A stretch of DNA of 9,723 bases from DATKEH01 sp035546355 (lineage in GTDB: Bacteria > Acidobacteriota > Thermoanaerobaculia > Multivoradales > JAIOJS01), in NCBI GenBank assembly GCA_035546355.1, contig DATKEH010000037.1, forward strand, positions 1-9,723. Direction: 5' to 3'. The notes beneath the pieces were generated by a model. That model saw only the letters and a program-made list of their open reading frames with translations, ran no database searches and was not told the DNA's origin. Made by a program: the position numbers and the translations under genes. This document shows, one piece after another, positions 1 through 9,723 of this stretch. The first letter of the stretch is position 1. Each line of letters starts with the position of its first letter.

Positions 1-249
1 CGCCTGCGCAAGACGTTCGAAGGGGTCATCGCGCTGCTTTCGATCGCCGAAGGCCGCATTACCAGGATCGACCTGCTGCCGCTGGACCTCCAGTTCGACG
101 CCCCCGGCGAGCGCCGCGGCCGGCCGCAGATCGCCGCGGCCCCACTGGGGAAGCGCATCATCGAGCACCTGGCTCAGCAGTCGCGGCGCTACGGGACGCG
201 CATCCGCTACGACGCCGCCACCAACCGCGGCGAGGTGGAGGTGCGGTGA
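1..249 (+). CDS. CapA/PgsA-family protein, C-terminal fragment (5' end outside window)
   Basis: This is the end of a gene whose start lies left of the window; 82 codons are visible before a TGA at 247-249. The fragment has the tail I recognise from the CapA/PgsA (PGA_cap) family. It shows a strand pair around 'GRITRIDLLPLDLQFD', then 'RGRPQIA', then a helix, then 'YGTRIRYD', matching the family pattern of LxPxxL, GRPxxA and xGTxI. Members have a calcineurin-like metallophosphatase fold. Some take part in poly-gamma-glutamate or capsule synthesis, while many free-standing bacterial members have no tested role. The metal-binding residues lie in the missing N-terminal part, so activity cannot be judged. 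The next gene follows 85 bp downstream on the same strand. The family call rests only on the C-terminal signature; the exact function is unknown. Confidence 0.72.
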   Translation, partial: RLRKTFEGVIALLSIAEGRITRIDLLPLDLQFDAPGERRGRPQIAAAPLGKRIIEHLAQQSRRYGTRIRYDAATNRGEVEVR

Positions 250-334
250 GGTGGCCGGGCGCACCCCCCGGGGACCGGCACGTGCCTTTCGGGCCGCCGG
301 CGGAGGTAAGCTCGCCGCCAAGGGAGGTTGCGCG

Positions 335-664
335 ATGAGCGAGCTGGCCGACAAGCAGTGCGTCCCGTGCATGGGCGGCGTGCCGCCGCTCGCCGGGGAG
401 GAGCTCGAGCGGCTCGTGGCCGAGCTCGGCGGCGGCTGGCGGGTGGTCGACGGGCACCACCTGGAGAAGGAGTACCGCTTCCCCGACTTCCGCCAGGCGC
501 TCGACTTCACCGAGGGGGTCGGCGAGCTGGCCGAGGAGCAGGGGCACCACCCGGACATCCACCTGTCGTGGGGCAGGGTCCGGCTCGAAGTGTGGACCCA
601 CAAGATCGACGGGTTGACCGAGAGCGACTTCGTGTTCGCCGCCAAGGCCGACCGGTTGCCCTGA
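335..664 (+). CDS. phhB: 4a-hydroxytetrahydrobiopterin dehydratase (pterin-4a-carbinolamine dehydratase)
   Basis: This 109-residue cytoplasmic enzyme dehydrates 4a-hydroxytetrahydrobiopterin to the quinonoid dihydropterin, recycling the cofactor of aromatic amino-acid hydroxylases. The length is typical of the family. Catalytic residues are visible: H71, H72 and P73 ('QGHHPDIHLSWG') and H89 ('WTHKIDGLT'). The 18-residue spacing between H71 and H89 equals that between His61 and His79 of mammalian DCoH. The 'GLTESD' motif follows at 93-98, and the N-terminal 'KQCVPCMGGVPPL' is common in bacterial members. I chose the ATG at 335 because AGGGAGG lies at 321-327, seven bases upstream. A GTG at 251 would add 28 residues unlike the family. 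No phenylalanine hydroxylase is in view, so the pterin partner is unknown; the enzyme may serve molybdopterin or another pterin route instead. The symbol is by family resemblance. Confidence 0.95.
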   Translation: MSELADKQCVPCMGGVPPLAGEELERLVAELGGGWRVVDGHHLEKEYRFPDFRQALDFTEGVGELAEEQGHHPDIHLSWGRVRLEVWTHKIDGLTESDFVFAAKADRLP

Positions 665-677
665 GCCGGTCCCGGGT

Positions 678-887
678 TCAGGCGAGCGCCGCCGCCGCGC
701 CCGCCGGCTCCGGCCGCCGCTCGAGCCGTACCGGCTCGACCAGCCCGGGGTGCCCGAACGAGTAGACGTGGCGATCGGCCAGGCGCCCGCGCACCCAGCG
801 CTCGGTGGAGCCCAGCGGGTCGCGAGGGAGCTCCGGCAGGTTGCCGAGCAGCAGCGACCCGCGGGGTCCGGGGGCGACCCGGCCGGG
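678..887 (-). pseudogene. Probable cytochrome P450 N-terminal remnant
   Basis: On the minus strand an open frame ending at a TGA (678-680) encodes a stretch resembling the start of class-I-like bacterial P450s. It begins with the proline-rich hinge 'PGPRGSLLLGNLPELPRDPL' (about 870-813), continues with 'ERWVR', and then 'RHVYSFGHPGLVEPV' (about 773-727). That last part matches the usual 'RxVYLLNHPDLVEEV' segment. The roughly nine residues that normally join these parts ('YGDVVxFRxG') are absent, which suggests an in-frame deletion. Nothing of the remaining 400 or so residues follows: no ExxR and no haem-cysteine loop, because the dehydratase gene occupies that DNA. The frame can be extended up to an ATG at 929 inside the neighbouring gene's end, but that part does not look like P450. 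I read it as a decayed stump. The match is by eye, and a chance frame in GC-rich DNA remains possible. Confidence 0.5.
721..739. terminator. Perfect 8-bp hairpin between convergent genes, possible bidirectional terminator
   Basis: TCGAGCCG (721-728) and its exact complement CGGCTCGA (732-739) flank a three-base loop. It lies 57 bases past the dehydratase stop and 162 bases past the stop of the convergent minus-strand gene. There is no T-run on either side, so it is not a classical intrinsic terminator. Position and symmetry are the only support. It also lies within the P450 remnant, where it may be coincidental. Confidence 0.3.
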
Positions 888-900
888 AGCGGGGCGGATT

Positions 901-1428
901 TCACTGCTCGGCGGCGGTCGATGCTCCATCGGACGGGGTCTCGTCGTCTCCCTGCAGGAAAGGCAGCAGGTCGGTGTGGTGTCCGATCATCTTCCACGCG
1001 CCGCTCTCTTTGCGGAAGACATTGGTGGCCCGGATCCTGACCTGTTGCTCGGCGACGTTGGTGCCGATCTCCCACCCCACGGTCACGGCGAGCGCGCCGC
1101 CGACGGTGGTGTGCACGTCCGCCGGCTGGACCTCGCCACCGAGCTCCATCGCCGCCTGGGCCTCCCAGCTCTCGAGCACTGCGGGCCAGCCAACCTGGAT
1201 GCCGCCGCCCGGCCCCATGTAGGTGACGTCGTCGGCGTGGGACCAGACTTCTCTCATCGACTCGAGGTCGCCGGTGAACATGTCGTTGAGCGCCGAGTAG
1301 AAGGCGCCGACGGCCGCCGCGACGGCCTCCTCGTCGCCCTCGGAGGCGACAGCCGGCGGCGGCGCCGCGGCCCAGACGGCCGCGATGAGCAGGACGATCG
1401 ACGCCGGCGGGAAACGCAAGCTCCTCAT
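901..1428 (-). CDS. Exported SnoaL/NTF2-like (DUF4440-type) protein
   Basis: This 175-residue protein has a signal peptide: basic 'MRSLRF', a hydrophobic run 'IVLLIAAVWAAA' (11-22), and a likely cut after 'AVAS' near residue 29. The rest is a single NTF2-like cone fold. A first helix holds 'AFYSALNDMFTGDLESM' (42-58), followed by 'WSHADDVTYMGPGGG' (62-76) and 'GWPAVLESWE' (80-89). The strands end in 'TNVFRKESGAWKMIGHH' (135-151), the usual 'vfr...g.W.ivhhH' ending, and an acidic tail follows. The family holds small-molecule isomerases as well as non-catalytic binding proteins; I see no residues that fix a reaction. AGGAGGT (1440-1434) precedes the ATG by five bases and decides the start. It follows the TonB-dependent receptor by 35 bp, so the two are very likely co-transcribed, and it probably works in the periplasm or as a lipid-free secreted factor. 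Substrate unknown. Confidence 0.82.
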   Translation of the reverse strand: MRSLRFPPASIVLLIAAVWAAAPPPAVASEGDEEAVAAAVGAFYSALNDMFTGDLESMREVWSHADDVTYMGPGGGIQVGWPAVLESWEAQAAMELGGEVQPADVHTTVGGALAVTVGWEIGTNVAEQQVRIRATNVFRKESGAWKMIGHHTDLLPFLQGDDETPSDGASTAAEQ

Positions 1429-1463
1429 CTGACACCTCCTGAAGGCTGGTCGATGACGCCATC

Positions 1464-4448
1464 CTACTCCATTCCCGACGGCCAGGAGAGGCGCAGCCCC
1501 AGCCGCCACACCCGCGGCCCCAGGGTCTCGTTGACGAAGTCCGCCCGCCGGCTGTTGAGCTGCAGCTCGCGGCGTAGCACCGGAGCCTCGTTCAGCGCGT
1601 TGAACAGGTCGAGGCTGAGCGTCAGCCCGAGGCGCTCGCCGAGCAGCCGCAGCTCCTTGGCCAGGCGCAGGTCCACCAGCACCAGCTCGTCGGTGCGGAA
1701 GTCGTCGACCCGCCCGACCGCCTGCACCCGCCGCCGCTGGCCGTCGGCGCCGACGACGCGCAGGTAGTAGGGAAGGGGGTACCCCTCGCGGGCGTAGAGG
1801 TTGGCGGCGACGTCGAAGCCCCAGGGGCGGTCGGGCGCCACCCGGTAGAGGCCGCTCAGGTGGGCCTGCCAACGGCTGTTCAGGAAGATCTCGCCGGTGG
1901 GCGCCAGGACCGCCTCCACCGAGACCTGCCCGTCGCCGTCTTCGACGTCCCCGGGATGGGCGTCGGTCGGGTCGTCGAAGGCGGAGAAGCCCGCGGGGAC
2001 GTCCCATTCGGTCTCGGCGTAGTTGAGGAAGCCGCGCAGCATCCAGCGGCCGGACAGGCGCTTGGTCGCCGAGAGAGCGGCGCCGCGGTATTCGACCCGG
2101 CGGTCGCCGGTGGTCAGCAGCGTGCCGCCGGTCGGCGACAGGCCGGGCCGCAGGGCGAACACCGGCGCCGAGAAGGGGGTGCCGTCGGGGAGGGTTCCCT
2201 CCAGCACCCGGTCTTCGACGTAGTCCTCGCGCCTGGCCGCCCGCACCTCGCCGGCGGCGTCGCGCACCAGGGGGCGGCGCTCGGCCACGTCGGAGGTGCG
2301 CCGCCCGGTGAGGTGGAGGGCCACCACCAGCTCCGGCCGCACCGCGTGCTCGATCGCCAGCACCAGCTCGTCGGTGACCGCCGGGTCGAGGCCCGGGTCG
2401 GTGGCGTTGGGGCTCACCAGCGCCGTGGGGTCGGCGGGATCGAAGCCCTCGGGGAAGAGGAAGGTGGCGGGCTCGTGCGGCCCGTCCCACTGGTTGTCGC
2501 CGTCGCCGTCGGTGAAGCCGAAGTAGGCGTAGGCGTTGCCCAGCGGGTTGACGTGCAGGACCTCGGCGCTGGAGAGCGCCTCGGCGAAGCGGGCGTAGCT
2601 GGCCCGCAGCAGGGTCTTCTGGTCCTCCCCCATGGCGTAGGTGGTCCCGAGCCGGGGCGAGACCGTCTCCCAGTCGAACCCACCGCCGTCGTTGCCGGCG
2701 AACTCCAGGGCCGGCAGCACCTCGGGGAAGGCGGGGTTGGCAAGGACGCTGGAGGGGTCGTTCCTCCCCTCCTGGTGGTCGTAGCGCAGCCCCAGGCTCA
2801 CCGTCCAGCGCCCGGCGCTCAGCGTGTCCTGCGCCCACAGGGACAGGAACTCCTCGGTGGTGGGGTTGCGGCCGCCGCGGTGGGCCACCACGATGTCCTC
2901 GGGGCCGTCGGGAAACCCGAAGTTGACGCCGGCGATGTGGATCAACCCCCGCCCCGGCCACGAGAAGAGGTTGACGTCCTCCCAGGTGCGCTCGCGGCCG
3001 CCCACCTTCAACTCGTGGCCCACCGCGCCGCCGGCGAAGAAGTAGGAGCCCTCGATCCTCAGCTCCTCGGAGACCCGGTCGGTGGTGAAGGTCGAGATGT
3101 TGCGCTTCCACACCCCGTCGGCGTCGAGCAGCGACTCGGGGGCGGCGGGGCCGACGCCCCCCAGGGCGAACACCCCGAAGCCGCCGTCCACCTCGGCGTA
3201 GCTCGCGCTCAGGACCGCCGAGGAGCCCACCACCTGGGTGTCCTCGAGCTTGAGCACGTCGGTCTCGCCGTCCTGGTCGCGGGTCGCCTCCCGCTGGCGG
3301 TCGGGGCCGGCGCCGCGGCCGAAGACCCGCTTGATGCTGCGGTTCCAGGCGGCGACCCCGGAGTTGCCGGCGGTCACCTGGGCGTTGGCCTTGAGCGCCA
3401 GGGTCTCGATCTCGCTGTTCTGGGGCAACCCGCCGGTGGCCACCTCGCCGATCTCGTTGCGCGCCGCCGCCCCCCAGATCCACAGGCGGTCGCGGCGCAG
3501 CGGGCCGCCGAGCTCGAGGCCGTAGTCCTCGAGGCGATCGAGGCGGTCGGTCTCGACGTCCGGCGACTGTCCGGGAGGGAACTCCGCCGGATCCACGCTC
3601 GGCGAGGATTGCAGGCTCTCGTCGGTGATCAGGTAGCGGGCCGTACCGCGCACCCGATTCGTGCCCCGCTTGGTGACGAGGTTGAGGGTCACTCCCGCGG
3701 TCGTCTTGGTGACGTCGCTGCCGCCGGTGGCGAGCTGCACCTCCTCGAGCTGGTCGAAGTCGTAGTAGGACGAGGAGCCTCCTGCCCCGACCGCCATGTC
3801 GGTGACCTGCACGCCGTCGAGGAGGTAGTCGTTCTCGCTGGTGCCGACACCCATGGCGCCGAACACCGCCTGCTGGCCGCGGGTGCCGCCGACCGCGATG
3901 CGGTCGATCAGCACCCCGGGGGCCTGGGTGACGATGGCCCAGGGGTCGCGGGCGGTGGGGACGGTCTCGAGCTCCGGCCGCGTCACGTGGGCGCCGCGGG
4001 TGAGCTTCCGCTCGTCGAGCAACGGGCTCTCCGAAGTGACCGTGATGACCTCCTCGACCTGCGGCGTCATCACCACCTCGAGGGTGGTGTTGCGGCCGAT
4101 GCGGATGCTGACCCGCGGGTGCTCGACGGTGGAGAAGCCGTCGAGCTCCGCCCGCAGGGCGTAGTCGCCGGGGTCGAGCCCCAGGAAGCGGAAGGCGCCG
4201 CGCCCGTCGGTCACCTGCACCTGCGGCGCTCCCACCCCGGTCAGGGTGACGGTGACGCCGGGGAGGCGGCCGCCCTCCGACTCGAAAACCGTACCGTAGA
4301 TGGCGCCGGTGGGCTGCTGGGCGGCGGCGGGGTCGAGGGCGAGGGCGAGCGCCAGGCACAGCGAAAGCGCGGCGACGGTGCGCGGTATGCGGGGCTTTGG
4401 CTTCGCGGTCGCCCGCGGGGATCGTGATTGCTCGGCGGTGGGGGTCAT
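1464..4448 (-). CDS. TonB-dependent receptor, Oar-like, with N-terminal carboxypeptidase-regulatory domain
   Basis: This 994-residue outer-membrane protein probably imports a large or scarce substrate using TonB energy. It has a long signal peptide with a basic n-region, hydrophobic core 'VAALSLCLALALAL' (25-38) and a cut near 'AAAQ' (41-44). A carboxypeptidase-regulatory-like beta domain spans about 46-127, with 'GAIYGTVFE', 'LPGVTVTLTG' and 'GAFRFLGLDPGDYALRAELD'. The plug covers about 133-262, including 'ITVTSESPLLDE', 'DYLLDGVQVTD' (207-217) and 'TAGVTLNLVTKRGTN'. The remainder is the beta-barrel, with the late 'LDLFNALNE' motif at 947-954. The chain ends in 'RLSWPSGME', so the usual terminal aromatic lies five residues before the end. 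I see no clear TonB box. Two acidic DGDGD-like loops (647-655 and 834-840) may bind calcium. AGGAGG at 4459-4454 sets the start. Relatives in Acidobacteriota are often near polymer-degradation genes, but none is visible here, so the substrate is unknown. Confidence 0.94.
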   Translation of the reverse strand: MTPTAEQSRSPRATAKPKPRIPRTVAALSLCLALALALDPAAAQQPTGAIYGTVFESEGGRLPGVTVTLTGVGAPQVQVTDGRGAFRFLGLDPGDYALRAELDGFSTVEHPRVSIRIGRNTTLEVVMTPQVEEVITVTSESPLLDERKLTRGAHVTRPELETVPTARDPWAIVTQAPGVLIDRIAVGGTRGQQAVFGAMGVGTSENDYLLDGVQVTDMAVGAGGSSSYYDFDQLEEVQLATGGSDVTKTTAGVTLNLVTKRGTNRVRGTARYLITDESLQSSPSVDPAEFPPGQSPDVETDRLDRLEDYGLELGGPLRRDRLWIWGAAARNEIGEVATGGLPQNSEIETLALKANAQVTAGNSGVAAWNRSIKRVFGRGAGPDRQREATRDQDGETDVLKLEDTQVVGSSAVLSASYAEVDGGFGVFALGGVGPAAPESLLDADGVWKRNISTFTTDRVSEELRIEGSYFFAGGAVGHELKVGGRERTWEDVNLFSWPGRGLIHIAGVNFGFPDGPEDIVVAHRGGRNPTTEEFLSLWAQDTLSAGRWTVSLGLRYDHQEGRNDPSSVLANPAFPEVLPALEFAGNDGGGFDWETVSPRLGTTYAMGEDQKTLLRASYARFAEALSSAEVLHVNPLGNAYAYFGFTDGDGDNQWDGPHEPATFLFPEGFDPADPTALVSPNATDPGLDPAVTDELVLAIEHAVRPELVVALHLTGRRTSDVAERRPLVRDAAGEVRAARREDYVEDRVLEGTLPDGTPFSAPVFALRPGLSPTGGTLLTTGDRRVEYRGAALSATKRLSGRWMLRGFLNYAETEWDVPAGFSAFDDPTDAHPGDVEDGDGQVSVEAVLAPTGEIFLNSRWQAHLSGLYRVAPDRPWGFDVAANLYAREGYPLPYYLRVVGADGQRRRVQAVGRVDDFRTDELVLVDLRLAKELRLLGERLGLTLSLDLFNALNEAPVLRRELQLNSRRADFVNETLGPRVWRLGLRLSWPSGME

Positions 4449-4599
4449 CGGTTCCTCCTCTTTGGTCCCGTGTCCATCGCTTGGGCCGTGCTTGCTGCGA
4501 TCGGCTCTGGTAGGGAGAAGCCGCGGAGCGAGGAAAAGGTTACGGCGCGGCGACCCGGGCAGTGGCCGTGACGGGAGCGCGGCGTGCTGGCCACCCGCC
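4449..4599. other. Intergenic region between kinase stop and receptor start
   Basis: These 151 bp separate the kinase from the TonB-dependent receptor and are wide enough for a promoter of the receptor gene. Reading the minus strand, a weak stem of GTGGCC and GGCCAC (4594-4589 with 4567-4562, 21-base loop) lies just after the kinase stop and may slow transcription. CGTAACCTTTTCC follows (4544-4532); its AAC core resembles the -35 element of ECF-type promoters. I find no convincing matching -10 element and no housekeeping promoter. The ribosome-binding site of the receptor gene lies at 4459-4454. No gene is apparent here. Confidence 0.35.
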
Positions 4600-9006
<4,407 letters not shown>

Positions 9007-9008
9007 AT

Positions 9009-9021
9009 CGGGACTCTCCCG
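9009..9021 (-). promoter_or_regulatory. Small inverted repeat covering the kinase ribosome-binding site
   Basis: On the minus strand CGGGA (9021-9017) and TCCCG (9013-9009) are exact complements with a three-base GAG loop. The hairpin contains the GGGAGAG ribosome-binding site of the kinase gene. In the message it could partly hide that site and lower kinase output relative to the sigma factor. Five pairs with a short loop is a weak structure, so any effect is speculative. Confidence 0.28.
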
Positions 9022-9049
9022 TTCGGAAAGACCGATCGGGCGAAGGAAG

Positions 9050-9723
9050 TTACGCGCGCGCCGGCTCCCAGGAGCCGACGGCGCCGAGCAGGTGCCGCAG
9101 CTCGGCGTCGACCAGCTCCGGGTCGGCCACGGTTTCGGCGATCTCGGCGCGCAGCAGCTCGCCGTAGCGCCGGCGCAGGCGGTGGACGGCCACCTTGATC
9201 GCGCCTTCGCTGGTTCCCAGGGTGTGCGCGGTGTCGCGGTAGGGGACCCGCGGCTCGATGCCCGTGAGGTAGGGACTCAGGTGCGCGAACTGCTCGCCAT
9301 GCCCGGAGCCTTCCTCGTCGCGACGCAGCCGCTCGAGGACGCGCTCCAGGACGGTGAGGGCCCAGCGCCGCTCGTAGACCGCCTCGGGATCGAGCGCCGT
9401 CACCGGCTCGGCGTCGTAGCGCGCCGCCGCCCGCGCCGCGTCGAGCGACACCACGGCGACGCGCCCGCCGCGCTTGACGGCGCGCTCCCTGGCGCGCTGC
9501 TTGGAGAGGAAGTGGCGCAGCGAAACCAGCAGGAAGGAGCGGAACCTGCCCGCCTCGGGCCGCACGTCGCGCAGGAGCTCGCCCTCGAGCAGCGCCGCGA
9601 AATACCCCTGGGTGAGGTCGTAGGCCTCGTCGGCGTCGCCGCCCTGACGCCGTACGTAGGCGTAGAGCGGGTACCAGTAGGCGCCGCACAGCGCGGCGAG
9701 CGCCGCGCGCGAGCCGGGCGAGC
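9050..9723 (-). CDS. ECF-type RNA polymerase sigma factor, 'DLTQ' kinase-linked type (5' end outside window)
   Basis: The last 223 residues are visible; the start lies beyond the right edge. A GTG at 9565 is internal, because homology continues upstream to the edge with 'LCGAYWYPLYAYVRRQGGD' and 'EAYDLTQGYFAALLE', which is sigma region 2 with its core-binding helix. Region 2 continues as 'RFRSFLLVSLRHFLSKQRAR'. Region 4, the -35 binding helix-turn-helix, is 'YRDTAHTLGTSEGAIKVAVH' followed by 'RLRRRYGELLR'. A C-terminal extension 'EIAETVADPELVDAELRHLL' is shared by this subgroup, which I know from Acidobacteriota and Planctomycetota. No anti-sigma gene follows. Instead the kinase gene begins 43 bp downstream, so control by phosphorylation is plausible. 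The ECF group number cannot be fixed by eye. The stop is the TAA at 9052-9050. Confidence 0.92.
   Translation of the reverse strand, partial: SPGSRAALAALCGAYWYPLYAYVRRQGGDADEAYDLTQGYFAALLEGELLRDVRPEAGRFRSFLLVSLRHFLSKQRARERAVKRGGRVAVVSLDAARAAARYDAEPVTALDPEAVYERRWALTVLERVLERLRRDEEGSGHGEQFAHLSPYLTGIEPRVPYRDTAHTLGTSEGAIKVAVHRLRRRYGELLRAEIAETVADPELVDAELRHLLGAVGSWEPARA

Noticed and set aside
251..334. A 28-residue N-terminal extension of the pterin dehydratase from a GTG at 251
   Set aside because: The ATG at 335 has a good ribosome-binding site and gives the normal family length and N-terminus; the extension looks like translated intergenic DNA.
1429..4359. A minus-strand frame running from inside the receptor gene into the SnoaL-like gene as one 1152-residue protein
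   Set aside because: The part over the receptor is an out-of-frame arginine-rich shadow. The real SnoaL-like gene starts at 1428 with its own ribosome-binding site and signal peptide.
1860..4427. A very long open frame on the plus strand, antisense to the TonB-dependent receptor
   Set aside because: It is low-complexity in Gly, Ala, Arg, Val and His, has no family signature, and mirrors the third-position GC bias of the real gene on the other strand.
9563..9565. GTG at 9565 as the start of the sigma factor
   Set aside because: It would delete most of region 2. Upstream in-frame sequence continues the sigma homology to the window edge.

Overview
The window is about 9.7 kb of very GC-rich bacterial DNA, densely coding, and reads as ordinary chromosome with no tRNA, rRNA, CRISPR array, insertion sequence or integrase. 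Three things point to Acidobacteriota: an Oar-like TonB-dependent receptor with an N-terminal carboxypeptidase-regulatory domain, a zinc-ribbon Ser/Thr kinase with a WD40 propeller, and a 'DLTQ' sigma factor directly upstream of that kinase. A related high-GC soil or marine phylum (Planctomycetota, Myxococcota, Gemmatimonadota) is not excluded. The assignment is an inference from gene families, not from a marker gene.

Left end, plus strand (1-664): the last 82 codons of a CapA/PgsA-type metallophosphatase-fold protein are followed 85 bp later by a complete pterin-4a-carbinolamine dehydratase. The two may share a transcript.

Convergent junction (665-900): the minus strand carries what looks like the stump of a cytochrome P450, an N-terminal segment of about 60 codons with a small internal deletion and no remainder. 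An 8-bp perfect hairpin within it could end transcription from both sides.

Minus strand (901-9723): everything here is read right to left. First comes an ECF-type sigma factor, cut by the right edge. After 43 bp comes a 1468-residue protein made of zinc ribbon, Ser/Thr kinase, STAND NTPase, one membrane helix and a WD40 propeller. After 151 bp comes a 994-residue TonB-dependent receptor, and 35 bp further a small exported SnoaL/NTF2-like protein. The sigma factor and kinase look like a signalling pair in which the kinase could switch the sigma factor by phosphorylation. The receptor and exported protein look like an outer-membrane uptake unit. Whether the first pair controls the second is suggested only by order and orientation.

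The most interesting object is the sigma factor-kinase pair. The kinase joins a cytoplasmic catalytic half and STAND ATPase to a propeller predicted to lie beyond the membrane. The sigma factor has a threonine in its core-binding helix where a phosphate might matter. Both families are known, so this is an unusual arrangement of known parts rather than a clearly new system.
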